DNA from: Flavisphingomonas formosensis
Lineage (GTDB): Bacteria > Pseudomonadota > Alphaproteobacteria > Sphingomonadales > Sphingomonadaceae
Assembly: GCF_009755815.1 (NCBI RefSeq)
Contig: NZ_WRPK01000008.1
Location: 62,001-126,000 of the forward strand
Length of the DNA: 64,000 nucleotides
Direction of reading: 5' to 3'
The position numbers and the translations under genes are program-made. Positions 47,956-57,806 of the stretch are shown here, in pieces (positions within the stretch are counted from its first letter, which is position 1; every line of letters begins with the position of its first letter). The notes below the pieces were generated by a model. That model did not search any database. It saw nothing but the letters and a program-made list of their open reading frames with translations, and had not been told where the DNA came from.

Positions 47956-48600
47956 ATGAACGGAGCCAGAAAGAGAAGACCTTCGCGCCTCGATCGGTTG
48001 CGCGCGCGTGTAGCCGGGGCGCCGCCGGGCCCGCGCCAGCCGGACCGGCGGCGCGCGGCGCTGATCGAGGCGGCCGGGGCGCTGTTCGTCGAAAAGGGCG
48101 TTGAAGCCACGACGGTGGAGGAGATCGCCGCCCGTGCCGGACTCGCCAAAGGCACCGTCTATCATTATTTCGCCACCAAGACGGAATTGCTCGACGCGCT
48201 GCGTGATCGCTTCGCCACTGATTTCCATAGCCGCCTGATCGATGCCGTCGCCACCTGCGATCCGGATGACTGGGCAGGCAAGCTGCGCGCCTGGCTGCGC
48301 GAGGCGGTAACCGCCTATTTCGACATGCACGCGCTTCACGACGTGGTCTTCCACGGCAGCGAACGGCCAGTACGCGAAGCAATGGGCGATATCGCGCTGG
48401 TCCAGCATCTCGCCCTCCTGCTGCGCGACGGCGATGCCGCCGGTGCCTGGCAGGTGCCTCGCCCGCGCGAAGTGGCGGTGATCCTCTTCCACGGCCTTCA
48501 CGGTGCCGCCGACGAGGCGATGCTGGATGGTAGGCCCGCGGAAGACGTGCGCGCGCTGCTCGTGAGCCTCTACGAACGCATGATCGGCGTGCAGGGCTGA
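47956..48600 (+). CDS. TetR/AcrR-family transcriptional regulator
   Basis: 214 residues. Arg-rich N-terminal extension, then the HTH: RAALIEAAGALFVEKGVEATTVEEIAARAGLAKGTVYHYFATKTELLDALRD, which is diagnostic. The helical C-terminus is the ligand domain. ATG 47956 is the Met closest to the HTH with a full extension. Divergent from the efflux operon and almost certainly its local repressor. Confidence 0.92.
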   Translation: MNGARKRRPSRLDRLRARVAGAPPGPRQPDRRRAALIEAAGALFVEKGVEATTVEEIAARAGLAKGTVYHYFATKTELLDALRDRFATDFHSRLIDAVATCDPDDWAGKLRAWLREAVTAYFDMHALHDVVFHGSERPVREAMGDIALVQHLALLLRDGDAAGAWQVPRPREVAVILFHGLHGAADEAMLDGRPAEDVRALLVSLYERMIGVQG

Positions 48601-48674
48601 CGGGACGTACCGGCAGCGGCGGCCGGCGGCGGAAACGGACACGCGAAGCTCCCTCTGTTCGAATCGGGAGCCCG

Positions 48675-48705
48675 GCTATAAAACCTCAACCATGGTTGAG
48701 GTAAA
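48675..48705 (-). promoter_or_regulatory. SoxR-box promoter, reading towards tetR and the efflux operon
   Basis: Perfect palindrome CCTCAACCATGGTTGAGG (48684-48701), of the CCTCAA-6-TTGAGG form known for SoxR boxes. On the minus strand TTTACC (-35, 48700-48705) and TATAGC (-10, 48675-48680) flank it with exactly 19 bp, the long spacer typical of MerR-family promoters. The plus-strand elements are poorer. The soxR ATG (48692) is in the centre of the palindrome. Confidence 0.65.
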
Positions 48706-49180
48706 GCGGAAAAGACGCCCCGTCCCGATAACCCCGGAGACGATCGGCCGGGAACTCAGCGTGGGCGAGGTCGCGGCCCGCGCTGGCGTGCCGGTGTCGA
48801 CGCTGCATTTCTACGAAGCCGAAGGGCTGCTCTGGAGTCGTCGGACCGCGGGCAATCAGCGCCGCTACGGCCGCGGCGTGCTGCGCGCGATCGCGATCAT
48901 CAAGGTCGCCCAGCGCGCCGGCATCCCGCTCTCCACGATCCGCGAAAGGCTGGCGCCCTTCGCCGGTCTGCAGAAGGTCACGGCCGCGGACTGGGAACGG
49001 CTCTCCACCGAATGGCGCAACGATCTCGACGATCGCATCGCCCGCCTCACCCGGCTGCGCGACCAGATGAACAGTTGCATCGGCTGCGGCTGCCTCTCGA
49101 TCGAGGACTGTCCGCTCCGCAACCCCGGCGACATGCTCGGCGACGCCGGCCCCGGCGCGCGGCTGCTCGATCCGGAGTGA
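48692..49180 (+). CDS. soxR: redox-sensing activator SoxR (2Fe-2S MerR family)
   Basis: 162 residues. MerR HTH: LSVGEVAARAGVPVSTLHFYEAEGLLWSRRTAGNQRRYGRGVLR. Dimer helix IIKVAQRAGIPLSTIRERL. The 2Fe-2S cluster motif is intact, SCIGCGCLSIEDCPLRNPGD, and the tail GARLLDPE is as in E. coli SoxR. The predicted ATG sits inside the SoxR box, so SoxR binding would also affect its own expression; translation from a downstream codon is conceivable but would trim only the variable N-terminus. Confidence 0.95.
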   Translation: MVEVKRKRRPVPITPETIGRELSVGEVAARAGVPVSTLHFYEAEGLLWSRRTAGNQRRYGRGVLRAIAIIKVAQRAGIPLSTIRERLAPFAGLQKVTAADWERLSTEWRNDLDDRIARLTRLRDQMNSCIGCGCLSIEDCPLRNPGDMLGDAGPGARLLDPE

Positions 49181-49196
49181 GGCGCCGGATGTCCTG

Positions 49197-49655
49197 CTAC
49201 AGTAGCAGCACCAGCGGCAGCACGGTTCCCGCCACCAGCATGATGATCCCGTTGCGCCGCACCGCACGGTTGGTGAGCGCGATGACGATGCCGATCGCCG
49301 TGGAAATGGTAAGCCCGAGCGACAGCAGCACGACGAAGATCTTGAGCGGCAGCGGCGAGAAGATGTGAGCCGGCGGCGGTGGCGCAGGCGGCGCGGGCCG
49401 GGCCTTCTCGGCCGCCGGCGGCGGTGCCTTGGGCGCATGCTTCACCGGCTCGGGCGTCGGCAGTTCCTGGTCCTTGTGGACCGCCGCCAGCCAGATCATC
49501 CAGTAAGGCGGCGTCGCCCCGCCCCAGCCGCTCTCCTGCTGCAGCCGAAAGGTCTGCAACGCCCCGCTCACCGAGAAGAGCAGGATGGCAGGCGCGAAGA
49601 ACAGGCCCAGATAGAGGTGATACTGGCGCAGTCGCCGCATGGTCTGTGCTTTCAT
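49197..49655 (-). CDS. small PepSY-TM-like inner membrane protein
   Basis: 152 residues. MRRLRQYHLYLGLFFAPAILLFSVSGALQTFRL is the first membrane segment with the RxYHxxLGLFFAP pattern of PepSY-associated proteins. A proline-rich periplasmic stretch (APKAPPPAAEKARPAPPAPP) and two further helices follow, LKIFVVLLSLGLTISTAIGIV and NGIIMLVAGTVLPLVLLL. Function is unknown; relatives are linked to iron reduction or metalloprotease control. It follows the radical SAM gene by 99 bp on the same strand but has no obvious link to it. Confidence 0.75.
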   Translation of the reverse strand: MKAQTMRRLRQYHLYLGLFFAPAILLFSVSGALQTFRLQQESGWGGATPPYWMIWLAAVHKDQELPTPEPVKHAPKAPPPAAEKARPAPPAPPPPAHIFSPLPLKIFVVLLSLGLTISTAIGIVIALTNRAVRRNGIIMLVAGTVLPLVLLL

Positions 49656-49754
49656 GGCCTCGGTTTAAGCCATGGGAGACGGCGGACAAGGTCCAAACCG
49701 TGCTGGAGGGCGGTACCAAGCAGATCCGCCTGGCATCCGCCCCAACATCACGCG

Positions 49755-51053
49755 TCAGGCGCCGACCTCCGCGAACATTCCATCCAGCAGATTGTTACGG
49801 ATAAAGCTGCAATAGGTGTCCGATCGGCGGAAATCGCCATGTGCGTGCAGAGGATTTGCCTTGCACCCGCCACCGCACAGATAGCGGAAATCGCAGGATC
49901 CGCAGCGCTCGTTATTCTCTTCGACATCCATCGCCTGCGAAAATGTTCGGTTGGTGTCCGAAAAGAAGATCGTATCGATGTCGTCGGTGAAGATATTTCC
50001 CAGCTTGAATTCATTCTTGTGAAACAGGTGGCAGGGATAGACGTCGCCGCGATCGGAGATGCTGATGTTCGATATGCCGGCGTGGCATCCGAAGCTGCGA
50101 ATGTTTCTGCTCAGATGCCGTGCGCCGCGCCCTTCGGTAGGATCAACCACCGACTCGTCTACGGCGATGAATTCGTCATTGCTGATCCTATCCTCCTTGT
50201 CTTGCCGGGCTCGACCCATCGGCATGGCAGGCGTGAACTTCAACCGCACCGTCTCGGGCAGCTTCTCGCGCAGACGACCGCTTTCCGCCATATTGTCGCG
50301 ATGCAGCGTCATCTGGACATTGACGGCGAGGTCCGGCTGCCCGGCCAGCAGGCCGATCGCATCCAGCACCTGTTGATAATGCCCTTCGCCCCGGGTCCGG
50401 GCGTGGCTTTCCTCGCTCGCTCCGTCGAGGCTGATCTTCACATAGGAGAAGAGTCGTCCGATTTCCGCCGCATTGTCCGCATCGACGAACAGGCCATTGG
50501 TCAGCAGCTCGCACCGCATGCCGGCGCGATGACAATATCGCGCGACCTCGAAGAAATCCGGATGGATCATCGGTTCGCCGCCGGAAAAGGTAATCGTCGG
50601 ACGCGCTGACAATATCGGTGCCGCACGCTCGAAGAAATCGATGAAGTCCTGGCCACCATGCTTTATCGCGATGCGTGGGGAAGATCCGCGATAGCAATAG
50701 GAGCATTCGAGATTGCACTTGTTCGTCATGTGCAGATAGACGGCACCGATCCGCCGCGACTGCCATTCGATCCGCTCCCATCGCCGGGAGGGTGGATGCT
50801 GCATAAACAGGCCGGCCGTGCTCGACTGGTCGAAGAAATCCATCACCGAATCCGGCGGCACGCCATTCTCGCCGCAGAGTTGCGCGATCTCGCCGAAGCT
50901 GCGGACACCGTCCATCAACTTCAGCGCGACGGCGCCGGTGGCGTTGGTATGCACCCAGGTCGGCGCGGTGGGGTTATAGGCGATGAACCGCTCCCCGCGC
51001 CGATAGACCCTGAGATGCGTCGGCGGCGGCGCGACGATGGCCTCAATGCCCAC
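49755..51053 (-). CDS. PqqD-like/radical SAM/SPASM peptide maturase
   Basis: 432 residues. Residues 1-~90 look like a PqqD-type peptide-recognition domain (YNPTAPTWVHTNATGAVALK, LMDGVRSFGEIAQLCGE). The radical SAM core follows with the cluster motif CNLECSYC at ~115-122 and TFSGGEPMIHPDFFEV. The SPASM domain has CHAGISNISISDRGDVYPC, CGSCDFRYLCGGGC and a last Cys in DTYCSF, enough for auxiliary Fe-S clusters. Such enzymes make thioether or C-C links in ribosomal peptides. The start is GTG 51053, which lies inside the last codons of the precursor gene (11 nt overlap), giving translational coupling. The product is unknown. Confidence 0.9.
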   Translation of the reverse strand: MGIEAIVAPPPTHLRVYRRGERFIAYNPTAPTWVHTNATGAVALKLMDGVRSFGEIAQLCGENGVPPDSVMDFFDQSSTAGLFMQHPPSRRWERIEWQSRRIGAVYLHMTNKCNLECSYCYRGSSPRIAIKHGGQDFIDFFERAAPILSARPTITFSGGEPMIHPDFFEVARYCHRAGMRCELLTNGLFVDADNAAEIGRLFSYVKISLDGASEESHARTRGEGHYQQVLDAIGLLAGQPDLAVNVQMTLHRDNMAESGRLREKLPETVRLKFTPAMPMGRARQDKEDRISNDEFIAVDESVVDPTEGRGARHLSRNIRSFGCHAGISNISISDRGDVYPCHLFHKNEFKLGNIFTDDIDTIFFSDTNRTFSQAMDVEENNERCGSCDFRYLCGGGCKANPLHAHGDFRRSDTYCSFIRNNLLDGMFAEVGA

Positions 51054-51357
51054 CGCCGCCGCCCCCGCACGACAGAGTTGCGCCGCACTTGCATTCGCAG
51101 GCCAGCAGATCGGACGTCGTAATGCCGTCGTCGAGGCCGGCCGTGACCGTTATCAGCGCGCCCTGCGGATCGAGCGTCACCGGCTCGCCCGAAGCGGACG
51201 CCAGCGCATCCAGGGCTTGCCTGAAGACGTTCGACGCGGGATCGGCGTCGCTGATCTCCATCTTCATCGGCTTGGCGCCGTTGTCGGCGAGGAACGTCTG
51301 GGCGCGCTTGTACCAGTCCCCTTGGGAATCTCGTGCGAGAATAAGATGCTTTGCCAT
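51043..51357 (-). CDS. putative RiPP precursor, Cys/Gly-rich C-terminal core
   Basis: 104 residues, ATG 51357 with GGAG 7 bases upstream. The first ~85 residues are a long, non-repetitive leader (MAKHLILARDSQGDWYKRAQ at the start, QALDALASASGEPVTLDPQ in the middle). The last 18 or so are the likely core, with cysteines at 87, 89, 91 and 97 (ACECKCGATLSC), then six glycines and a C-terminal histidine. The only cysteines of the protein are in this core. No family is recognised. The overlap with the maturase gene and the PqqD-like domain of that enzyme support a precursor role. No peptidase or exporter is adjacent. Confidence 0.8.
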   Translation of the reverse strand: MAKHLILARDSQGDWYKRAQTFLADNGAKPMKMEISDADPASNVFRQALDALASASGEPVTLDPQGALITVTAGLDDGITTSDLLACECKCGATLSCGGGGGGH

Positions 51358-51493
51358 GCCAATCTCCGTTACAGGGTCCAGTCCAGACCCTGACTGATGA
51401 ACAAGCTCCATTCGCGCCACGATTGCTGTCGTGGACGAATACTGGATTGGCGACCTGCTATTATTTTATCGATCTCTTCGACCGACCTTCCTC

Positions 51494-51522
51494 ATGAAAC
51501 CGACGAGGATGATTCCTGTCAA
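51494..51522 (-). promoter_or_regulatory. sigma70-like promoter of the RiPP operon
   Basis: Minus-strand -35 TTGACA (51517-51522), 17 bp spacer, -10 TTTCAT (51494-51499). The -35 is perfect, the -10 matches 4 of 6. It directs a leader of ~130 nt to the precursor ATG. Confidence 0.5.
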
Positions 51523-51536
51523 GTGACGGCCGTCAC
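51523..51536. promoter_or_regulatory. perfect 14 bp palindrome abutting the RiPP promoter
   Basis: GTGACGGCCGTCAC, immediately next to the -35 box. Position suits an activator site or a repressor site. No regulator gene is adjacent, so the binder is unknown. Confidence 0.5.
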
Positions 51537-51868
51537 ACTCTGAATCCGATCACAGAGGAATTACTTATTAACTTTGATTAACATCGCCATCTTTATCCAC
51601 CAATTCGCAGCCCGTCTTACATCGAGATCGTCCTGGCTCGAATTTTTTGGACAAAACCGACATCCGTGCGGAAAATGCTATGGCTCGTCGCTGCACGGCG
51701 CGGCCCGACGAGCGCGCCGCCACGACGTGCCGCCCCAAAAAACCGGCGAAGCGACTCCGCATCGTGGGGAATCATCCAACGAGGCGAAAGATCTGCAGCA
51801 TCCGTCGTTCAGGGCACGACGATTGCGCGTGCGAGTCCGGAGACTTTCAACCCCGGCCTCATCATATT

Positions 51869-53179
51869 CTACAGCGGCTTGCCGCCCGCCTTCACCACCC
51901 GACCACCCTTCATCACGAAGCCGACACGTTCGAGCACGGTGACGTCCGCCAGCGGATCGCCGTCCACTGCGATGATGTCAGCATAACGGCCCGGCGCTAC
52001 CGCACCGATATCCCCGCTCGCGCCGATCAGGTCGGCCGCATTGTGCGTTGCGGCCCAGATCGCATCCATCGGCGTCATGCCCGCGCGTACCATGATGGCG
52101 AATTCCTGCGCATTCTCGCCATGCGCTGAAAGGCCGAACGTATCGGTGCCGAAGGCGATCTTCACGCCCGCCTTGTAGGCGTCGTGGAGATTCTTCTGTA
52201 GCAACGGCCCGACCGTAAGGGCTTTCTCTGCGGTCGAGGGATTCAGCTGTTCGGGATGGCTCTTGGCACGCTCGTAGACCCGCTCGCCGACCAGCATCGT
52301 CGGCACCAGATAGGTGCCATGCGCCTTGAACAGCGCGTAGGAGCCTTGGTCGGCATAGGAACCATGTTCGATCGAATCCACGCCGAGCGCGATCGTATGG
52401 TCGATCGCCTGTTTGCCATGGGCATGGGCGGCGACTTTCATGTCGAGGCTGTGGGCGGTCTCGATCACCGCCTTGATCTCGTCGTCTTCCATCAGTTGCA
52501 GCGAGGGATCGTCGCCGATCGACATGACGCCGCCAGAGGGCATGATCTTGACAAGGTCCGCGCCTTCGCGCTTCAGCCGCCGCACCGTGCGCCGCGCTGC
52601 CTCCGGACTGTCGATGATCGAATCCGTCCAGCCGGGATGATCGAGCCCCGGATCGAGGCCGTTCGCCGGATCGCCGTGGCCGCCGGTCGGCCCCAGCGGC
52701 ACGCCCGACACCCACATGCGCGGCCCGTCGATCACGCCAGCATTCACCGCTTTCTTCAGCGCGACGACCACCGCGGTCGATCCGCCCACGTCCCGGATCG
52801 CGGTGAAGCCGGCAAGCAGCGTATTGCGCGCCGAGACCGTCGCCTCGATCGCATCGTCATCCTCCGTACGCGTCACCGCCAGGCGGATCGGATCGCCCTT
52901 GTGCCAGTTCATCGTGATATGGTCATGGCAGTCGATCAGGCCAGGCAGCACCGTTTTATCGGCCAGCTCGATGAGCTGCGCACCGGCCGGCCCGGCGACG
53001 AAGCCGTCCTGCACGCCGGTGATGCGATCGTCATGGATCAGGATGGTCACCTGCCGCCGCTCGGCCTTGGTGACGCCGTCGATCAGCCGGCCGGCATGGA
53101 TCACAACGTCGCCCGCCTGCGCCGCGCTAGCGCCCATGAGGGACACCGCCCCAATCAGCGCCGCTTTCCATTTGCGCAT
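51869..53179 (-). CDS. exported metal-dependent amidohydrolase (imidazolonepropionase/prolidase-like)
   Basis: 436 residues. A signal peptide, AALIGAVSLMGASAAQAG, sends it to the periplasm. The metal site is visible: VLPGLIDCHDHITMNW (HxH), a lysine in GADLVKIMPSGG, VAAHAHG, IEHGSYAD and FGTDTFGLSAHGEN with the aspartate. The C-terminus has the typical PGRYADIIAVDGDPLADVTVL. GGAGG lies just before ATG 53179. Members cleave Xaa-Pro or Xaa-Lys/Arg dipeptides or organophosphates; specificity is unclear. It is upstream of the RiPP genes on the same strand, but 511 bp and a promoter separate them. Confidence 0.9.
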   Translation of the reverse strand: MRKWKAALIGAVSLMGASAAQAGDVVIHAGRLIDGVTKAERRQVTILIHDDRITGVQDGFVAGPAGAQLIELADKTVLPGLIDCHDHITMNWHKGDPIRLAVTRTEDDDAIEATVSARNTLLAGFTAIRDVGGSTAVVVALKKAVNAGVIDGPRMWVSGVPLGPTGGHGDPANGLDPGLDHPGWTDSIIDSPEAARRTVRRLKREGADLVKIMPSGGVMSIGDDPSLQLMEDDEIKAVIETAHSLDMKVAAHAHGKQAIDHTIALGVDSIEHGSYADQGSYALFKAHGTYLVPTMLVGERVYERAKSHPEQLNPSTAEKALTVGPLLQKNLHDAYKAGVKIAFGTDTFGLSAHGENAQEFAIMVRAGMTPMDAIWAATHNAADLIGASGDIGAVAPGRYADIIAVDGDPLADVTVLERVGFVMKGGRVVKAGGKPL

Positions 53180-55852
<2,673 letters not shown>

Positions 55853-55926
55853 GCGGCATCATCGCGGCAAAAGGAGCGACCGGCCGGTAGTGGGCCGGTC
55901 GTTTCTGTATTGCACGCCGAGAGGCC

Positions 55927-56019
55927 TCAGTCCCGCACGGCCATTCCGCCGTTCACGCCGAACACCTGTCCCGTGATGTAGATCAACGGGCCGCCACGCC
56001 GCGCCGGCATCTCCGGCAG
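55927..56019 (-). pseudogene. 3' remnant of a short-chain dehydrogenase gene
   Basis: Thirty codons in one frame spell an SDR C-terminus, LPEMPARRGGPL then IYITGQVFGVNGGMAVRD and a stop. Upstream the similarity stops and, 14 codons further on, the same frame runs into the stop of the acyl-CoA ligase. No start or cofactor domain remains, so this is what is left of a deleted SDR gene. Confidence 0.7.
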
Positions 56020-56049
56020 CGTGCCACAGCAGCAGCGCCGACCTTCCCC

Positions 56050-57633
56050 TCAGCACCCGGGCAGCTTATAATTCCGATATTGCTCGCGCAGCGCCGTCTT
56101 GAGCAATTTGCCGGTGCCGGTGTGCGGAAGGCTCTCCACGAAGAGGATTTCGTCCGGCAGCCACCATTTCGCGACGCGCGCGCCGAGAAAGTCGCGCAGC
56201 TTCGCTGCGCACACGTCGTCGCCCGGTTTGCGTACGACCAGCAGCAGCGGCCGCTCGTCCCATTTCGGATGGGGCACGCCGATCGCTGCTGCCTCCGCGA
56301 CGCCGGGGCAGCCGACCGCCGCATTCTCCAGCTCCACCGAGCTGATCCATTCCCCGCCGGACTTGATCACATCCTTGGCACGATCGGTGAGCTGCAGCAC
56401 GCCGTCGGGATGCAGCACCGCGATATCACCGGTATCGAACCATCCATCGGCATCCACCGCGGGGCCACGCTCGTCGCGATAATAAGTGTCCACCGTCCAG
56501 GCGCCCCGCGCCTGCAATTGGCCCGCGCTCTTGCCGTCCCGCGGCAGCGCCCGGCCCTCCTCGTCGACGATGCGCAGCTCGACTCCGAACGGCGCCTTGC
56601 CCTGGCAACGGATGAGATCGATGCGCGCCTCCAGATCCATCTCCTCCCATTCTGGCGGATAGGCGCAGACCGTGCCGACCGGCGACATCTCGGTCATCCC
56701 CCAGAGATGGCCGAACTCGATGCCCATGGCGAGGAACCGCTCGATCATCGCGCGCGGCGCGGCCGAGCCGCCGGTGGCGATCGCCTTGAGCATCCCGAAA
56801 TCACCGCCCGTCGCATCGACATGCTGGAGCGCGGCCAGCCACACCGTCGGCACGCCGCAGCTGAACGTCACGCCTTCCTCGGAGATCAGCTTGCACAACA
56901 CCGGCGCGTCGTTGACCGCCGAGAGCACAAGCTTCGATCCCGAACCTGCCGCCGCGAAGGGCACGCCCCAGGCGCCGGCATGGAACATCGGCGTCACCGG
57001 CAAGGCCACGCTGAGCGAAGAAAAGCCGAACAGATTGGGCTGGGCGATCGTCATCATGTGCAGAAGCTGCGAGCGATGATCGTACAGCACGCCCTTGGGA
57101 TTGCCGGTCGTACCGCTGGTGTAGCAGAGCATCGCCGGATCGCGCTCGTCGCCTTCCACCCAGGAAAAGGCAGAATTGCCGGACTCAACCAGCGCATCGA
57201 AACTCTCCTCGAATCCGATGATATGTTCCACCGTCTCGAGCCGGTCGCGGATGCGCGCGACGATGGGCGCGAAGGCGGCATCGTGGATCAGCACCCGATC
57301 GCCCGCATGGTTGACGATGTAGACGATCTGATCGTCGAACAGGCGCGGATTGATCGTATGGATCACCGCTCCTGCACCGATCGCGCCGATCCAGGAGACG
57401 AGGTGCCGCACATGGTTCATGGCGAGGGTCGCCACCCTGTCGCCGGGCCGGATACCCATCCCGGTGAGCGCGCCGGCCAGCCGTCGGCCGTCCGATACCA
57501 CGCCGGCCCAGTCTGTCCGAACCGTCGTCCCGTCCGCCTGATGGCTGACGATCTCCCGCCGGCCATGCTCTCGCGCCGCGTAATCGAACAGCCGCGTCAG
57601 CCGCAGCGGCCAATCCTGCATCGATCCCAGCAT
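56050..57633 (-). CDS. AMP-dependent acyl-CoA ligase
   Basis: 527 residues. Activates a medium- or long-chain fatty or aryl acid to acyl-CoA via an acyl-[23 protein letters not shown] is the typical start of the medium-chain group; AGGAG lies 7 bases before ATG 57633. P-loop [21 protein letters not shown]5 [15 protein letters not shown]7 [35 protein letters not shown] and the late lysine in HTGTGKLLK are intact. Divergent from the carboxyltransferase gene across 173 bp; a broken SDR gene follows it. Confidence 0.93.
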   Translation of the reverse strand: MLGSMQDWPLRLTRLFDYAAREHGRREIVSHQADGTTVRTDWAGVVSDGRRLAGALTGMGIRPGDRVATLAMNHVRHLVSWIGAIGAGAVIHTINPRLFDDQIVYIVNHAGDRVLIHDAAFAPIVARIRDRLETVEHIIGFEESFDALVESGNSAFSWVEGDERDPAMLCYTSGTTGNPKGVLYDHRSQLLHMMTIAQPNLFGFSSLSVALPVTPMFHAGAWGVPFAAAGSGSKLVLSAVNDAPVLCKLISEEGVTFSCGVPTVWLAALQHVDATGGDFGMLKAIATGGSAAPRAMIERFLAMGIEFGHLWGMTEMSPVGTVCAYPPEWEEMDLEARIDLIRCQGKAPFGVELRIVDEEGRALPRDGKSAGQLQARGAWTVDTYYRDERGPAVDADGWFDTGDIAVLHPDGVLQLTDRAKDVIKSGGEWISSVELENAAVGCPGVAEAAAIGVPHPKWDERPLLLVVRKPGDDVCAAKLRDFLGARVAKWWLPDEILFVESLPHTGTGKLLKTALREQYRNYKLPGC

Positions 57634-57806
57634 CCGCATCTCCTCGCGTTCCGCCGATTTGCCCGGCGCGTGTTCGGCTGAGCAAAGGCCATAAATAGGG
57701 TGGCTTGTCATTAGGCCCTCGCTCGATTGCACAATCGGCCGACGAGCGGGCACACTGGCCAAGCCACCGCCCGCCGGACATAGGAGGGCCAGGAAGGGGA
57801 CGGGCA

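Larger units (their letters stand above)
51358..51868. other. 511 bp gap: AT-rich control region of the RiPP operon, otherwise no gene
   Basis: The half next to the precursor gene (51440-51600) is clearly AT-richer than the surroundings and carries the promoter and palindrome listed separately, leaving a leader of about 130 nt. The half next to the amidohydrolase stop (51640-51868) is GC-rich. Short open frames on both strands there have no family features, so I call none. Confidence 0.6.

Noticed and set aside
47920-48642. 240-codon minus-strand frame opposite tetR, downstream of the SoxR-box promoter
   Set aside because: It is the shadow of tetR with no domain of its own; the proposed transcript is better viewed as antisense or a long leader.
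51568-51942. Short frames on both strands between the RiPP precursor and the amidohydrolase
   Set aside because: No ribosome sites, no conserved motif, one enters the amidohydrolase gene in antisense; not called although a second small peptide gene would be of interest there.
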